Counted from the stretch's first letter, positions 1 through 8,817 are shown. The stretch is DNA of 64,000 nt from an uncultured Odoribacter sp. (GCA_900544025.1 UQTM01000009.1:3625-67624); one strand, 5' to 3'. The notes: generated by a model not told the origin, from the sequence alone. Numbers and translations are program-made.

Positions 1-81
1 ATTTCATCGGTGAAATGCAATGAGATAGAGTTTTCTCCTCTTTTGGCTAATCTATTGGAAAGTATGCCGGATTCCTATTAG
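1..81 (+). CDS. 3' end of an unidentified CDS
   Basis: The first frame is open from the window edge to a TAG at 79-81 and encodes a 26-residue tail ending in ESMPDSY. It may be the C-terminus of a gene that begins outside the window, but 26 codons cannot identify a family and a chance open frame is possible. A short hairpin (arms 85-92 and 96-103) follows it directly, which fits a gene end. Confidence 0.35.
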   Translation: MSSVKCNEIEFSPLLANLLESMPDSY

Positions 82-217
82 AAATCCGGTAATTTTTACC
101 GGAAATGTGAAAAATAGATGGTAAAAATGAAAGTATTTGTGTTTTACTTTTGGGCGGGGAGAATGGATGTTTACTGAAAGGTTGCTTTCGAGATCCCTGT
201 TTAAAACGATAGGATTA

Positions 218-249
218 AAAACTCCGGTTATTATTTTAACCGGAGTTTT
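218..249 (-). terminator. Terminator of ndk
   Basis: A perfect 13-bp inverted repeat (218-230 and 237-249) with a 6-nt loop lies seven bases beyond the ndk stop codon. Read on the minus strand it ends in a run of five T, the layout of an intrinsic terminator. It could also stop transcription entering from the left. Confidence 0.75.
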
Positions 250-255
250 ATATGA

Positions 256-720
256 TCAGTCTCTGTCGATTTCCTCTTCGGATACCGGTAATTTATAGGG
301 TTCAGAAGTAATTTCCCGCTCACTGAAGAAGAAAGAGATTTCCCAGGCGGCGTTTTCGTCGCTGTCCGAAGCGTGGATTGCATTACGGGTTTTGCTCTCT
401 GCAAAGCGTTTGCGAATGGTTCCTTCTGCGGCGTCTGCCGGATTGGTCGATCCGATCAATTTCCGGAAGTCCGCAACGGCATTTTCTTTTTCAAGCACGA
501 CGACGATAACCGGCCCGGCAGTCATAAAGAGGCTTAGGTTACGGAAAAAAGGGCGGTCTTTATGTACGTAATAAAATTTTTCAGCTTCGGAGGCACTGAT
601 CCTCAACATTTTCATCCCGATAATCCGAAAGCCGGCCTGCTCTATCATAGCGAGAATTTCTCCCGATTGTCGATGTCCTACAGCATTGGGTTTAATGATG
701 GTAAAGGTTCTGTTTGTCAT
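256..720 (-). CDS. ndk: Nucleoside diphosphate kinase
   Basis: This 154-residue cytosolic enzyme transfers the gamma-phosphate of ATP to NDPs through a phosphohistidine and so balances NTP and dNTP pools. The N-terminus TFTIIKPNAV and the active-site stretch NAIHASDSDENA (catalytic His about residue 116) are diagnostic. The usual HGSDS is HASDS here, a mild substitution. I start at the ATG at 720 because that gives the family N-terminus; an upstream in-frame ATG at 768 would add 16 unrelated residues. The gene is transcribed alone, with a hairpin terminator just beyond its stop, and is divergent from the DJ-1 gene. Confidence 0.96.
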   Translation of the reverse strand: MTNRTFTIIKPNAVGHRQSGEILAMIEQAGFRIIGMKMLRISASEAEKFYYVHKDRPFFRNLSLFMTAGPVIVVVLEKENAVADFRKLIGSTNPADAAEGTIRKRFAESKTRNAIHASDSDENAAWEISFFFSEREITSEPYKLPVSEEEIDRD

Positions 721-807
721 GGTTAGTGTGTTTACTGTTAATGGAGGCAAGTTAAGGTTTTTTTCCACAATAACTATGAGGAAGTGTCGGATATGTTCTT
801 TTTTTTA

Positions 808-815
808 TAAATTTG
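808..815 (+). promoter_or_regulatory. Putative promoter -7 box of the DJ-1 gene
   Basis: TAAATTTG matches the Bacteroidetes -7 consensus TAnnTTTG and lies 30 bp before the ATG at 846, which suggests a short leader. I see no clear -33 TTTG. Confidence 0.5.
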
Positions 816-845
816 AGAACAGAATAATTATTAAAACAGAAATAT

Positions 846-1394
846 ATGAAAAAGACATTCCTTTTTTTAGCAAATGGTTTTGAAGAATTGGAAGCGATCG
901 GTGTTGCCGATGTATTATTACGTGGCGGGGTAGAACTTCAGACGGTTTCACTGGCTGACGGATTGCAGGTGAAAGGCGCTCACGGGATAGAAATGACAGC
1001 CGATATTGCATTTAGTCAATTAAAAGAGGAAGAAGCCGAATGCCTGATATTTCCGGGCGGAATGCCGGGTGCACAAAATATTGCCGACCATAAAGAAGTT
1101 ATCGCTTTATTACAACGCCACTATGATAAGGGGCGTCATGTTGCTGCTATTTGTGCCGCTCCGGCATTGGTGTTGAGCCAGTTAAAAGCAGGCAGGCAAT
1201 TACGGCTGACTTGTTATCCGGGTTTTGAAAAATATTTGCCGGATGCAGTGGTTTCGACTGACGGAGTGGTTGTCGATGGTAAAGTGATTACGGGGAAAGG
1301 TCCGGGATTTGCTGTTCAATTCGGAATGACGGTATTGGAGCATATACGTTCGGCAGAAGCCGCTAAAGAAGTGGCTGCCGGCATGTTGCTTTAA
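846..1394 (+). CDS. DJ-1/PfpI (YajL-like) family protein
   Basis: This 182-residue single-domain protein belongs to the DJ-1/ThiJ/PfpI superfamily of class I glutamine amidotransferase-like folds. Visible signatures are the N-terminal GFEELEA with the conserved acid near residue 16, the loop IFPGGMPGAQN around 68-78, and the nucleophile elbow AAICAAP with Cys103. Homologues such as YajL and human DJ-1 act in oxidative stress or carbonyl-damage protection, and annotation pipelines often label them as thiazole-phosphate synthesis proteins. The exact substrate cannot be read from sequence. The length is standard and the gene lies about 50 bp upstream of a DUF4153 membrane protein, possibly in one transcript. 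Confidence 0.9.
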   Translation: MKKTFLFLANGFEELEAIGVADVLLRGGVELQTVSLADGLQVKGAHGIEMTADIAFSQLKEEEAECLIFPGGMPGAQNIADHKEVIALLQRHYDKGRHVAAICAAPALVLSQLKAGRQLRLTCYPGFEKYLPDAVVSTDGVVVDGKVITGKGPGFAVQFGMTVLEHIRSAEAAKEVAAGMLL

Positions 1395-1446
1395 TGACGG
1401 TGAATTAAAATAAGTTGGCGACAGGGAGGGGTAAGGTCATGTTTAA

Positions 1447-3135
1447 ATGAATCAAATGTTTCAGCGTCTCAATAAATTGTTTTTCCGTTTGGTGGAAACA
1501 ATAAAGCAAACTCCCCTGGAATTCGGGGTTGCTGTATTGTATTGGATTCTTTGTCTTCTGGATTATAGGAAAGTGGTGGAGATCGGTGATTTCGGAGCAA
1601 CGTTTCCTATTTGCTTCGGCATTGTATATGGTATAAATCAATTTACCAAAGGAAGCAATAAACGATGGATATATTATGCGTCTTTTGTCGTGCCCGTATG
1701 GTTGGGGGTGTGGGAACTTCCTTTTGGATATGCCACTTATTGGGTGTCTTTGCTGATTAGCCAACTGTTCGTTGTTTTTAGTCGCAAACATTATGAAAAT
1801 AAGTCGTTTATCAGAAATGGCGTAAATTATCTGTGTGATATGGCGATTGGCATTGGCCTGGGAGTATTTTGTCATTTACTGGTGCTGGCTATTTATTATT
1901 CTTTTATTTATATTTTCGATTTATCCGATTCTTACAGGGTATTCAATACTTATACTTATCTGACCGTTTATCTGGTGTTGGTGCCTGTGTTTTTCCTTGC
2001 CTTTAATACCCGGCCTGCACTTGAAGAAACGGGGATCGGTCGTTTCTCCCGTTTTTTGGTGAATTTTATACTTTCTCCGGCATTGCTGGCGTATATGCTC
2101 ATTCTTTATATTTATTTTGTAAAGATTTTAGTAACCTGGTCATTGCCTAAAGGCGGGGTGGCTTATATGGTGACTTCGTTTATTGCATTGATGTTTTGTG
2201 TGAAGGCGGTGCAGATTTTTATCGAGAAACGTTATTATGATTGGTTTTACCGTTATTTTAGTGGGTGGGTGCTTCCGGCTTTGGCGATGTTGTGGGTGAG
2301 TGTGGCTTACCGGGTGTGGCAGTACGGTTTGACGGAGAAAAGATTTTATTTATTGCTTGCGGCTGTGATTCTGACAATAGCAGTGGCGGTTTCTTTTAAG
2401 GTTTTTCGGAGAACTTATGCTTACCTGACTGGGATATCTGTGGTTTTATTGGCTTTATTTACTTATATTCCGGGAATTACAGCAAAGAATATCGGTATTC
2501 TGTCGCAACGTCATTGTCTGGAACGCTATATTACCGAATTGGGACTTGCCGATTCTTTGGGGCATATTATGAAACCGGTAGAGTATGATTCTGCCTCGGC
2601 CTCTTTATATGAAAGGTTGTATGAATCTTTTCGTTTTTTAGAAAGGGAGAAAGGTGATGCTTATATGGTTGAGCATTATGGTGTTGCTACAAGCTGGCAG
2701 TTAAGAGATTCGATCATCCCGGCAGCTTTCCAGAACAACTATTCCCAAAAGGGTTCGAGGAAAGATTATATTTATTTGAATATGGATAATAAAGCCTTGG
2801 ACGGAATGGATATCCGGCGATTTTCTACTATTTGGCGGGTAGGACAAGAAGAGTGGACGGTACAGGAATACAGTGCCGATTTGAATGCCGGAAAATTGAC
2901 CGTGAAAAATCAGGATCAAGTGGTTACGGAAATCGATTTAGACCAATGGTTTGCAGAACGTTTGTCGGAAGCCGGGCTTAGCCGGAAATACAGCCGGGAA
3001 GAGCTGGTTGGGAAGGCGAATCGGTTTATGATCTGTGATACGGAAAATTTCCGTCTGCTATTTCGCCGCCTTACGATAGACCCGGCAAAGAATCATATCA
3101 TAAAAGCCGAAATAAATTTTTTATTGACCGAGTAA
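1447..3135 (+). CDS. DUF4153 polytopic membrane protein
   Basis: This 562-residue inner-membrane protein has about ten to twelve hydrophobic segments in residues 20-350 and a soluble C-terminal region from about 370. The central segment around ALEETGIGRFSRFLVNF and the following helices match my recollection of the Bacteroidetes DUF4153 family, whose function is unknown. The alternating YWxxLL and FVVPVW helices have no recognisable catalytic motif. It follows the DJ-1 gene by 52 bp. Its stop is only five bases from the convergent end of the next gene, with no obvious terminator between them. Confidence 0.75.
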   Translation: MNQMFQRLNKLFFRLVETIKQTPLEFGVAVLYWILCLLDYRKVVEIGDFGATFPICFGIVYGINQFTKGSNKRWIYYASFVVPVWLGVWELPFGYATYWVSLLISQLFVVFSRKHYENKSFIRNGVNYLCDMAIGIGLGVFCHLLVLAIYYSFIYIFDLSDSYRVFNTYTYLTVYLVLVPVFFLAFNTRPALEETGIGRFSRFLVNFILSPALLAYMLILYIYFVKILVTWSLPKGGVAYMVTSFIALMFCVKAVQIFIEKRYYDWFYRYFSGWVLPALAMLWVSVAYRVWQYGLTEKRFYLLLAAVILTIAVAVSFKVFRRTYAYLTGISVVLLALFTYIPGITAKNIGILSQRHCLERYITELGLADSLGHIMKPVEYDSASASLYERLYESFRFLEREKGDAYMVEHYGVATSWQLRDSIIPAAFQNNYSQKGSRKDYIYLNMDNKALDGMDIRRFSTIWRVGQEEWTVQEYSADLNAGKLTVKNQDQVVTEIDLDQWFAERLSEAGLSRKYSREELVGKANRFMICDTENFRLLFRRLTIDPAKNHIIKAEINFLLTE

Positions 3136-3140
3136 GATTA

Positions 3141-3644
3141 CTACATGATGATGAAATTGCCTGCCGGGAATTTTCCTACCCACGAGCAAGCCCAGCGGCC
3201 TGTCCGGTTGATGTCGTAAACGTGGGAGAAAAATCCTTTTTGTCCTAAAATCCTTTCGATAGCTGCCCAGGCCGTGTCGCGTTTGATGAAGTCGAGTATT
3301 TCATCTTCCAGTCCGGATTGATCTTCTCCGGTTTCCTCTCCGATTTTATCTTCCAAATCGCAAAGAGCTTCGTAAACTTCGTTCCCGATAGCCAGACTGA
3401 TCGCTTCAAATACGGCATCGATTTGTGCATTGGAAAGTTTTTTCAGGCTCTCTTCTTCTATGTTTTCGCTATTTTTACCCCACACTTCACACATTTGTTT
3501 TCCATAAGTGTCACAAGCTTCCCAGACGGAATCCACAACCATATATTGTTCGGAAGGCTGTCCTGCGGTTTGAAACCATCGTATGTTTTTAATTTCCGAG
3601 ATAAAGTGGTCGAGGATGTCTTGCTGTTGTTTTGTCCAGAGCAT
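3141..3644 (-). CDS. Hypothetical protein
   Basis: I do not recognise this 167-residue protein. It is acidic in the middle (EEETGEDQSGLEDEILDF region), has no signal peptide or membrane segment and carries scattered Cys residues. I start at the ATG at 3644 (MLWTKQQQDIL). An in-frame extension to 4019 is open but overlaps the HdrE/HdrD gene in another frame and has an Arg/Cys-rich composition typical of an antisense shadow. It lies 71 bp downstream of the hdr-like operon on the same strand, so co-transcription is possible, but a functional link is not shown. Confidence 0.65.
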   Translation of the reverse strand: MLWTKQQQDILDHFISEIKNIRWFQTAGQPSEQYMVVDSVWEACDTYGKQMCEVWGKNSENIEEESLKKLSNAQIDAVFEAISLAIGNEVYEALCDLEDKIGEETGEDQSGLEDEILDFIKRDTAWAAIERILGQKGFFSHVYDINRTGRWACSWVGKFPAGNFIIM

Positions 3645-3715
3645 AGCTATTTCAGATTTTCTTTGTCCAAATGTACTAAAATTCTCCCATATATTCCGTA
3701 TCTCCGGTTTTCCAT

Positions 3716-5482
3716 TTAACAGTTTTCGGCAACGATCTCTGCAATATCTTTCACCGGAACCGGATTTTCGGCTTTGGCAAATGTTTTTTTGCATAGGGGA
3801 CAAGCGGTTACCACTACATCGGGGTGATAAGCTGCATAAGCGTTCAGGGTTGCCGTACCGAGTTGTGTGCGTTGTTGAGCCGTAATATGCGTATTGGCCA
3901 GAGAGCCTCCGCAACATAGCGAATTGCGGCCATCGTATCGGGTGGCCAATTTCCGGCTGACCGTTTTGAGCACTTCGTCGGGAGCCGCATATACATCGCA
4001 TCCGCGCCCTAATTCGCAAGGATTATGAAACACGGTTTTTATGTCGCTTTGACGGGGGGAAAGAAGTCCTTCACGGATAAGTTGCCGGATATATTCCGTG
4101 TGATGAACGACCGGGATATTCAGGGCATAATCTTCTTTAAAAGTTTTGTAACAAATGGGGCAGGAGGTGACCAATATAGTCGCTCCGCTATTTTCTATGA
4201 TCTGCCGGTTTTTTTCGACGATGACTAAAGCGGCATTGTAATTGCCCGATAGTTTCAACGGACGCCCGCAACATACACCGCCTTTTTCGTCGATGAAAGA
4301 GTAACTTATACCTGCTTTCTGAAAAATGGTACGCATTGCTTTCGGCACAGTGGGAGTCAGATGTCCCATGCATCCGGCGAAATAGGCTACTTTGGCCGGT
4401 TGTAGTGCCGGAATTTTAACGTAGTCGTAGGTTTCTTTCGTGATACGGGTAAAGTCCGGACGCTGGCTTAACCGTAACGCATTTAAGCGTAAATCTACAG
4501 GACAGGCAGCTTCACAGCGTCCGCACATCAGGCAGTTTTCCACCTGAACGGCATGCTCTTTATGATGCCTTAATTTTTTAAGGAAATATACAGGCTGGGT
4601 GTCTGTCAGGCCTAAAGTCGTTCCCAGTTGGCAACGGTCTATGCAAATGCCGCAACGGGAACAGGCATAGAGTTGGAATTGGCTGAAACCATTGAATTTA
4701 CGTCCTTGTTTGACACCCCAGTTTTTCAAAAAGATATAGACAATCTCGGTGGGGATATGCATGTAACGGGAGAAAGGCAAAAGCAGGAAAAATATTCCTA
4801 GTGCAGAAGAATATGCCCACCAGGCAGGGTATGCCAGCTGCTCGATAGGAAGAAATGTTCCGAAAAAATTACCTGCAGTGTGTGTCAGGAAACCACCGCC
4901 TCCGCGTACACCGCTGGTAAAGCTTTCCGCCAGAAAGCGAAGCGGGAATATCAACCATAATACGGTCAGGATCAGTAGATCGAACGGACGGTGGTTCGTC
5001 GTTTTTTTTAATCCTAAAGCCCGGGAATATATTCTTTTCAATAAAGCCAGGGTCAGACCGGAAAGGATCATCAATAAAATGAGATCCATCAGGAAGGCAA
5101 AAGTATTGCTATGTGGGAATGTTTCATTTGCCGGATGAAAGTAACGGAAAAAGATAGCGAAATAAGGGGGATTGAAAAGACTGGTGTGATACACCAGCGA
5201 TTCGATTTTTCCAACTACGATCAATAGAAACCATCCGAGGCCGAAACACATGTGCATATAGCCTAAAAAGGGGTTAGTCCGAAAAATCTTATGGTGTACG
5301 AGGCTTTCTAAAAACACCTCCTTACAAGCCTTTAAAGTTTTAAGGCTGAAAAAGTTATGTCGGATCGTTCGTTTATCTTTGTTTGAAAAGGTACGTATCC
5401 ACCGGAAATATTTAATAACCAGATAGATCAGCAATATATTGAGGCCGATTGTGAACGGTAGTACAAAAGGATCGTAATACAT
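3716..5482 (-). CDS. Membrane HdrE/HdrD-like fusion (dicluster ferredoxin plus two CCG domains)
   Basis: This 588-residue protein combines an N-terminal membrane domain with about five helices (near 6-26, 72-92, 127-148, 165-187, 218-242), resembling the haem b subunit HdrE/NarI, with a soluble HdrD-like half. Two [4Fe-4S] motifs have Cys 274/277/280/284 and 317/320/323/327. Two complete CCG domains follow, with Cys 371, 404-405, 441, 444 and Cys 489, 523-524, 561, 564, which in HdrD/HdrB bind non-cubane clusters. By family it should pass electrons between a membrane quinone and a thiol/disulfide-type site at the cytoplasmic face. Histidines in the membrane part could hold haem. It is the last redox gene of the leftward operon. 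The natural substrate is unknown, since methanogen CoM/CoB is not expected here. Confidence 0.88.
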   Translation of the reverse strand: MYYDPFVLPFTIGLNILLIYLVIKYFRWIRTFSNKDKRTIRHNFFSLKTLKACKEVFLESLVHHKIFRTNPFLGYMHMCFGLGWFLLIVVGKIESLVYHTSLFNPPYFAIFFRYFHPANETFPHSNTFAFLMDLILLMILSGLTLALLKRIYSRALGLKKTTNHRPFDLLILTVLWLIFPLRFLAESFTSGVRGGGGFLTHTAGNFFGTFLPIEQLAYPAWWAYSSALGIFFLLLPFSRYMHIPTEIVYIFLKNWGVKQGRKFNGFSQFQLYACSRCGICIDRCQLGTTLGLTDTQPVYFLKKLRHHKEHAVQVENCLMCGRCEAACPVDLRLNALRLSQRPDFTRITKETYDYVKIPALQPAKVAYFAGCMGHLTPTVPKAMRTIFQKAGISYSFIDEKGGVCCGRPLKLSGNYNAALVIVEKNRQIIENSGATILVTSCPICYKTFKEDYALNIPVVHHTEYIRQLIREGLLSPRQSDIKTVFHNPCELGRGCDVYAAPDEVLKTVSRKLATRYDGRNSLCCGGSLANTHITAQQRTQLGTATLNAYAAYHPDVVVTACPLCKKTFAKAENPVPVKDIAEIVAENC

Positions 5483-5523
5483 AGGATTTTGAGTTTTGGG
5501 TTATACCGGCGTTGTTTATTCGC

Positions 5524-5874
5524 TTAACGTCCTGTGGATTGTTTCTCCCGGTTCAGATATTCCAGCATGGTCAGGATCATTTTCCGGGTATCTACCCCTC
5601 TGGGACAAACGAGCTGGCATTTGCCGCAAAGCATACATTTGTGTAATTGGTTTTTGGCTTCGTTGTTCTCACCCCGTTTCACCAACATTTGTAATTTCCG
5701 GATATTAAAATCGGTGAGGTTGCCTGCCGTACAGGATGCCGTACAACAACCGCATCCCACACAGAGCTTGCTGTCCGGTGATTTTTGTGTGAGGAAAGCG
5801 GCAAAAGTTTTATCGTTTTTGTCGTAGCTTATCACTCGCGCTTCTGCTATGGAATATCCCCAAAATATAGTCAT
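5524..5874 (-). CDS. Small dicluster [4Fe-4S] HdrC-like ferredoxin
   Basis: This 116-residue soluble protein has two CxxCxxC-type motifs: Cys 38/41/44/48 (with an extra Cys43) and Cys 80/83/86/90 followed by PRG instead of the usual CP. This is the architecture of HdrC, which links HdrA to a CCG subunit. It is the second HdrC-like gene in the operon and lies directly between the short HdrA and the membrane HdrE/D gene, suggesting that it wires those two. Its start is one base from the hdrA-like stop, which implies translational coupling. The N-terminal 35 residues are not ferredoxin-like. Confidence 0.88.
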   Translation of the reverse strand: MTIFWGYSIAEARVISYDKNDKTFAAFLTQKSPDSKLCVGCGCCTASCTAGNLTDFNIRKLQMLVKRGENNEAKNQLHKCMLCGKCQLVCPRGVDTRKMILTMLEYLNREKQSTGR

Positions 5875-5875
5875 A

Positions 5876-6895
5876 TCAGTTTTGATTCAAGTAATTGCTA
5901 ATGGTAACTGCGGCAGAACGGGCATCCGTCAGGGTATCTGTCAGGTTCATAGGCGAGGAACTGCAACCGGCAATGAAAATGCCTTCTATATTGGTTTTAT
6001 TGGTCGAATGATGCGGGTCTGCCACCTGAATAAAACCGTTGGGGGCTGTTTTCAGGTTAAGCATAGAAGCCATTTGCCGGCTACCATTGGAAGATTCCAT
6101 GCCTATCATCAACACCATTAAGTCGAGCGTCATTTTCAACGGTCTGCCGATCAGGGTGTCCTCTGCTTTGATTATTAATTGTTTCTGTTGATTTTCGGAA
6201 GCTTCGGAAAGCCGTCCTCGAACAAATTTAATATTGTATTTTTCCTGTGCTTCCCGGTACAACTCTTCATATCCCGGCCCGAACATACGCATATCCATAT
6301 AAAAACAAAGAATTTCTGCCGTAGGGAGCATTTCGCGTATTTCGATGGCTTGTTTTACCGCCGTGATGCAACATAGCTTGGAGCAATGGAAATTACATAT
6401 TTTTTCGTCGCGGGAACCGACACAATGAATCAGTCCGATCCGTTGGGGAGGAGTGCCGGTAGAAGTAACCAACCGGTGGTTGGTAAAGAAATTTTCTAAT
6501 TCTACGGAAGTGATTACGTTTTCATAGATTCCGTAACCGTATTCTTCTTTCCGGTGAGCATCGAAAAGGCGGAATCCTGTGGCTATCAGTAAGGCATTTC
6601 CCTCAAGTAAAGTACCTGTATTGAGTTGTACTGAAAAATTTTTGTCCGCCCGATGTTCGATCTTTACCGGTTCGCTGCCTAAGTGCAGCGTGATATTAGG
6701 GTGTTGAACCTGTCGGCGTAACATTTGGTTGAGTTCGGCGGCACTCTTCCGGTCGGGAAATAGTTGATACCAATTTCCTAAATTACCTCCGGTCTCGTTT
6801 TCTTTTTCGACCAGTTCTACTTTTTTCCCTTCTTGTGCCAACCGAAAAGCCGCTTCGCATCCGGCAGGGCCTGCACCTATGATGATTACGTTCAT
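5876..6895 (-). CDS. HdrA/QmoA-like FAD oxidoreductase, short form
   Basis: This 339-residue flavoprotein opens with a dinucleotide-binding loop GAGPAG (residues 7-12) and an acidic strand end near 30, as in the thioredoxin-reductase-like domain of HdrA. The HdrA-specific cluster signature is present: Cys158 in HCVGSRD, then Cys167, Cys171 and the pair Cys175-176. Full methanogen HdrA is about 650 residues and carries extra ferredoxin domains; these are missing, so the protein is closer to QmoA-sized homologues. Without them, classical ferredoxin-dependent flavin bifurcation is less certain. It lies between HdrB (41-bp gap) and the small ferredoxin in the operon. Confidence 0.88.
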   Translation of the reverse strand: MNVIIIGAGPAGCEAAFRLAQEGKKVELVEKENETGGNLGNWYQLFPDRKSAAELNQMLRRQVQHPNITLHLGSEPVKIEHRADKNFSVQLNTGTLLEGNALLIATGFRLFDAHRKEEYGYGIYENVITSVELENFFTNHRLVTSTGTPPQRIGLIHCVGSRDEKICNFHCSKLCCITAVKQAIEIREMLPTAEILCFYMDMRMFGPGYEELYREAQEKYNIKFVRGRLSEASENQQKQLIIKAEDTLIGRPLKMTLDLMVLMIGMESSNGSRQMASMLNLKTAPNGFIQVADPHHSTNKTNIEGIFIAGCSSSPMNLTDTLTDARSAAVTISNYLNQN

Positions 6896-6936
6896 GTATT
6901 TTACTTTTGTGAGGTGGAGTGAAAATCTCGTTCAGG

Positions 6937-8004
6937 TCACACTTTCAGATAGGTAGGACATTGCGGATGTCCGATGTCCTCACCTTTCCGGTTCTTGTAT
7001 TTCGCATCGGGGTCATAGGAGATCCCCATTTTATCGAGCAGGGGCTCGACACTTACCTGATGCATTTGCAGACCTATTTCCCAGGGATCGTAGCCCGATA
7101 CGAGTGCGGCCATTTCTTCATAGGTAAGTACCGGGATTCCATAACCGTTTTTTCCATATACAGTGCCTTCCATTTCACTGATCGTATATTGCCATTTGTC
7201 GAGAAACATGGCACAACCGGGACAGTTTGTCACGATGAAATCCGGTTCGTAAGGTTGCATCGATTCAAATTTCTTTTTAGAGTTTGCCACGGAAAATCCG
7301 CGGTTAGCCATAACTAAATAATTACGAAAGCCGAAACCGCAACAATGCCTGCGTTCCGGATAATCCACGGATTCGCCTCCCCATGCCGATACCATTCCGC
7401 TCAATACGGCAGGAAATTCTGCTCCTCCGACTCCTTTGTCAGGGAACATTTTGGCATAATGGCAGCCAATGTGATCCACTACCTGTAAAGGACGTCCTGT
7501 GTGTACATCTTTAAGCTGGTGGGTGGCTTGTGCGGCGATTTCATGGCGGAATTTATAGATTACATCGGAAGTATGCGCTAAATTTTTGGGGGTATTGAAT
7601 TCCCGTTTCGTCGCTTTCCATAAAAATTCTCTGGTTTTGGCTTCCATTTCAGGATGATGATGCCAGGTTTCCAGAATTTCCGTGTATATGCCGAAAGAGG
7701 TGATACAGGAAGGCGTCATGTTTTCGTATCCGGCTTCTGTCATCAAGGCAAAATGCCGGGCAACGACAGTCATGATCGTTTCCACCGGAACGACATCCGA
7801 ATGATAGCCGATCCCTGTACAGGTGGTGTGGCGTGGATCGTCGAATACCTTTTTCCCTAATCGTTTTCCCAATATATCCAGATAAGCCCATTCCGACCCT
7901 GGAAAAAAGGTCTGGCGGATACAGCTTCGCGCGTAATAATATTTATCGTCGGCTATCTCTTTTTGATAGTCCTTCCATATTTGTCGTTTCCCTTCTAAAT
8001 TCAT
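6937..8004 (-). CDS. HdrB-like CCG-domain subunit
   Basis: This 355-residue soluble protein matches HdrB, the heterodisulfide-binding subunit with two non-cubane [4Fe-4S] sites. The C-terminal CCG domain is complete (Cys181, Cys221-Cys222-Gly223, Cys261 and Cys264). The N-terminal counterpart is degenerate: Cys28 and Cys62 remain, but CCG reads CTG and the final CxxC is replaced by PSCITS. It therefore probably holds one normal cluster and one altered or lost site. It lies 12 bp after hdrC and 41 bp before the hdrA-like gene, as in hdrCB units. Confidence 0.87.
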   Translation of the reverse strand: MNLEGKRQIWKDYQKEIADDKYYYARSCIRQTFFPGSEWAYLDILGKRLGKKVFDDPRHTTCTGIGYHSDVVPVETIMTVVARHFALMTEAGYENMTPSCITSFGIYTEILETWHHHPEMEAKTREFLWKATKREFNTPKNLAHTSDVIYKFRHEIAAQATHQLKDVHTGRPLQVVDHIGCHYAKMFPDKGVGGAEFPAVLSGMVSAWGGESVDYPERRHCCGFGFRNYLVMANRGFSVANSKKKFESMQPYEPDFIVTNCPGCAMFLDKWQYTISEMEGTVYGKNGYGIPVLTYEEMAALVSGYDPWEIGLQMHQVSVEPLLDKMGISYDPDAKYKNRKGEDIGHPQCPTYLKV

Positions 8005-8016
8005 GGTCTGTTCTTA

Positions 8017-8724
8017 TCATTCGGAGGTATGGTTTCCTCCATGTGTCCCGTTATTATCCATTGCGGCATGTAAAAAATAGCTTTCGATATCCATTCCGTC
8101 TTCTTTGGCTTTTTGAGCGGAATATTCTTCGATCTTATCCATAAATTCTTTGCCTCCGGTGACTTCGAATATGCGGCGCAGTTCGTCTAAAGATTCATCG
8201 TCCACTTTGCGCAGGGCGCCGGGACCGGTTTTACGGTAATTGGAATGGACCCGTTCATAAACATCGTCCCGGTGTTCGTATATCCATTCCCATACAGGAC
8301 CTTGTTCCGGGTGCATTTCCGGCTTCACAATATCGGGAGTGATACAATAACCTACTTCCAGTATATTACTTCCCAACACTCTTTTCAGGGCGAATTGCTG
8401 GCGTCCTTTTTCCGATAGGGTAAAATAGCCTTTTTCCTGTGAGAGTTTCCGAAGTGCCATAATAATACCACCGGGAGTGTTACAACGCGGACAGCGGGTC
8501 TTGCACGACATACATTCGCCGCAATACCATATTGTTTCAGATTTTAATAGAGCTTCGATACCTTCTTCATCTTGCCTTTGTACCGTATCGACAACGATCC
8601 GTGGATCGTAGTTATAGAATTCAGCAGATGGGCAGATTGCCGTGCATACTCCACAGTTCATACAGCTATTCATTCCCTCGATATAATGAATATCCTTTTT
8701 CAGTTCTTCTGCTAAAGCTGACAT
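8017..8724 (-). CDS. HdrC-like dicluster [4Fe-4S] subunit, first gene of operon
   Basis: This 235-residue protein carries two four-cysteine motifs: Cys 21/24/27/31 (CMNCGVCTAICP) and Cys 68/71/74/78, with an additional Cys81 (WYCGECMSCKTRCPRC). The long C-terminal region after about 95 is helical and lacks other motifs. HdrC partners HdrB and delivers electrons to its CCG clusters; adjacency to hdrB by 12 bp supports that role. It is the promoter-proximal gene of a leftward operon reaching 3716. It faces a long AT-rich regulatory region containing a leftward -7 box and an inverted-repeat-flanked rightward promoter. Confidence 0.87.
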   Translation of the reverse strand: MSALAEELKKDIHYIEGMNSCMNCGVCTAICPSAEFYNYDPRIVVDTVQRQDEEGIEALLKSETIWYCGECMSCKTRCPRCNTPGGIIMALRKLSQEKGYFTLSEKGRQQFALKRVLGSNILEVGYCITPDIVKPEMHPEQGPVWEWIYEHRDDVYERVHSNYRKTGPGALRKVDDESLDELRRIFEVTGGKEFMDKIEEYSAQKAKEDGMDIESYFLHAAMDNNGTHGGNHTSE

Positions 8725-8809
8725 TTCAGGTTTTGAGTTAAGAATTTCACCTTTGCAACCGACTTCGTACGGTTTGCGTGTACCATTGCCTGGACATAAT
8801 AAATCTCTA

Positions 8810-8817
8810 CAAAATTA
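8810..8817 (-). promoter_or_regulatory. Putative promoter -7 box of the hdr-like operon
   Basis: The plus strand reads CAAAATTA, which is TAATTTTG on the minus strand and matches TAnnTTTG. It sits 86 bp upstream of the hdrC start. A -33 TTTG is not evident. Confidence 0.4.

Noticed and set aside
3645..4019. N-terminal extension of the 3141 gene
   Set aside because: It lies antisense-frame within the HdrE/D gene and has an Arg/Cys-rich composition typical of a shadow frame; the ATG at 3644 gives a plausible protein.
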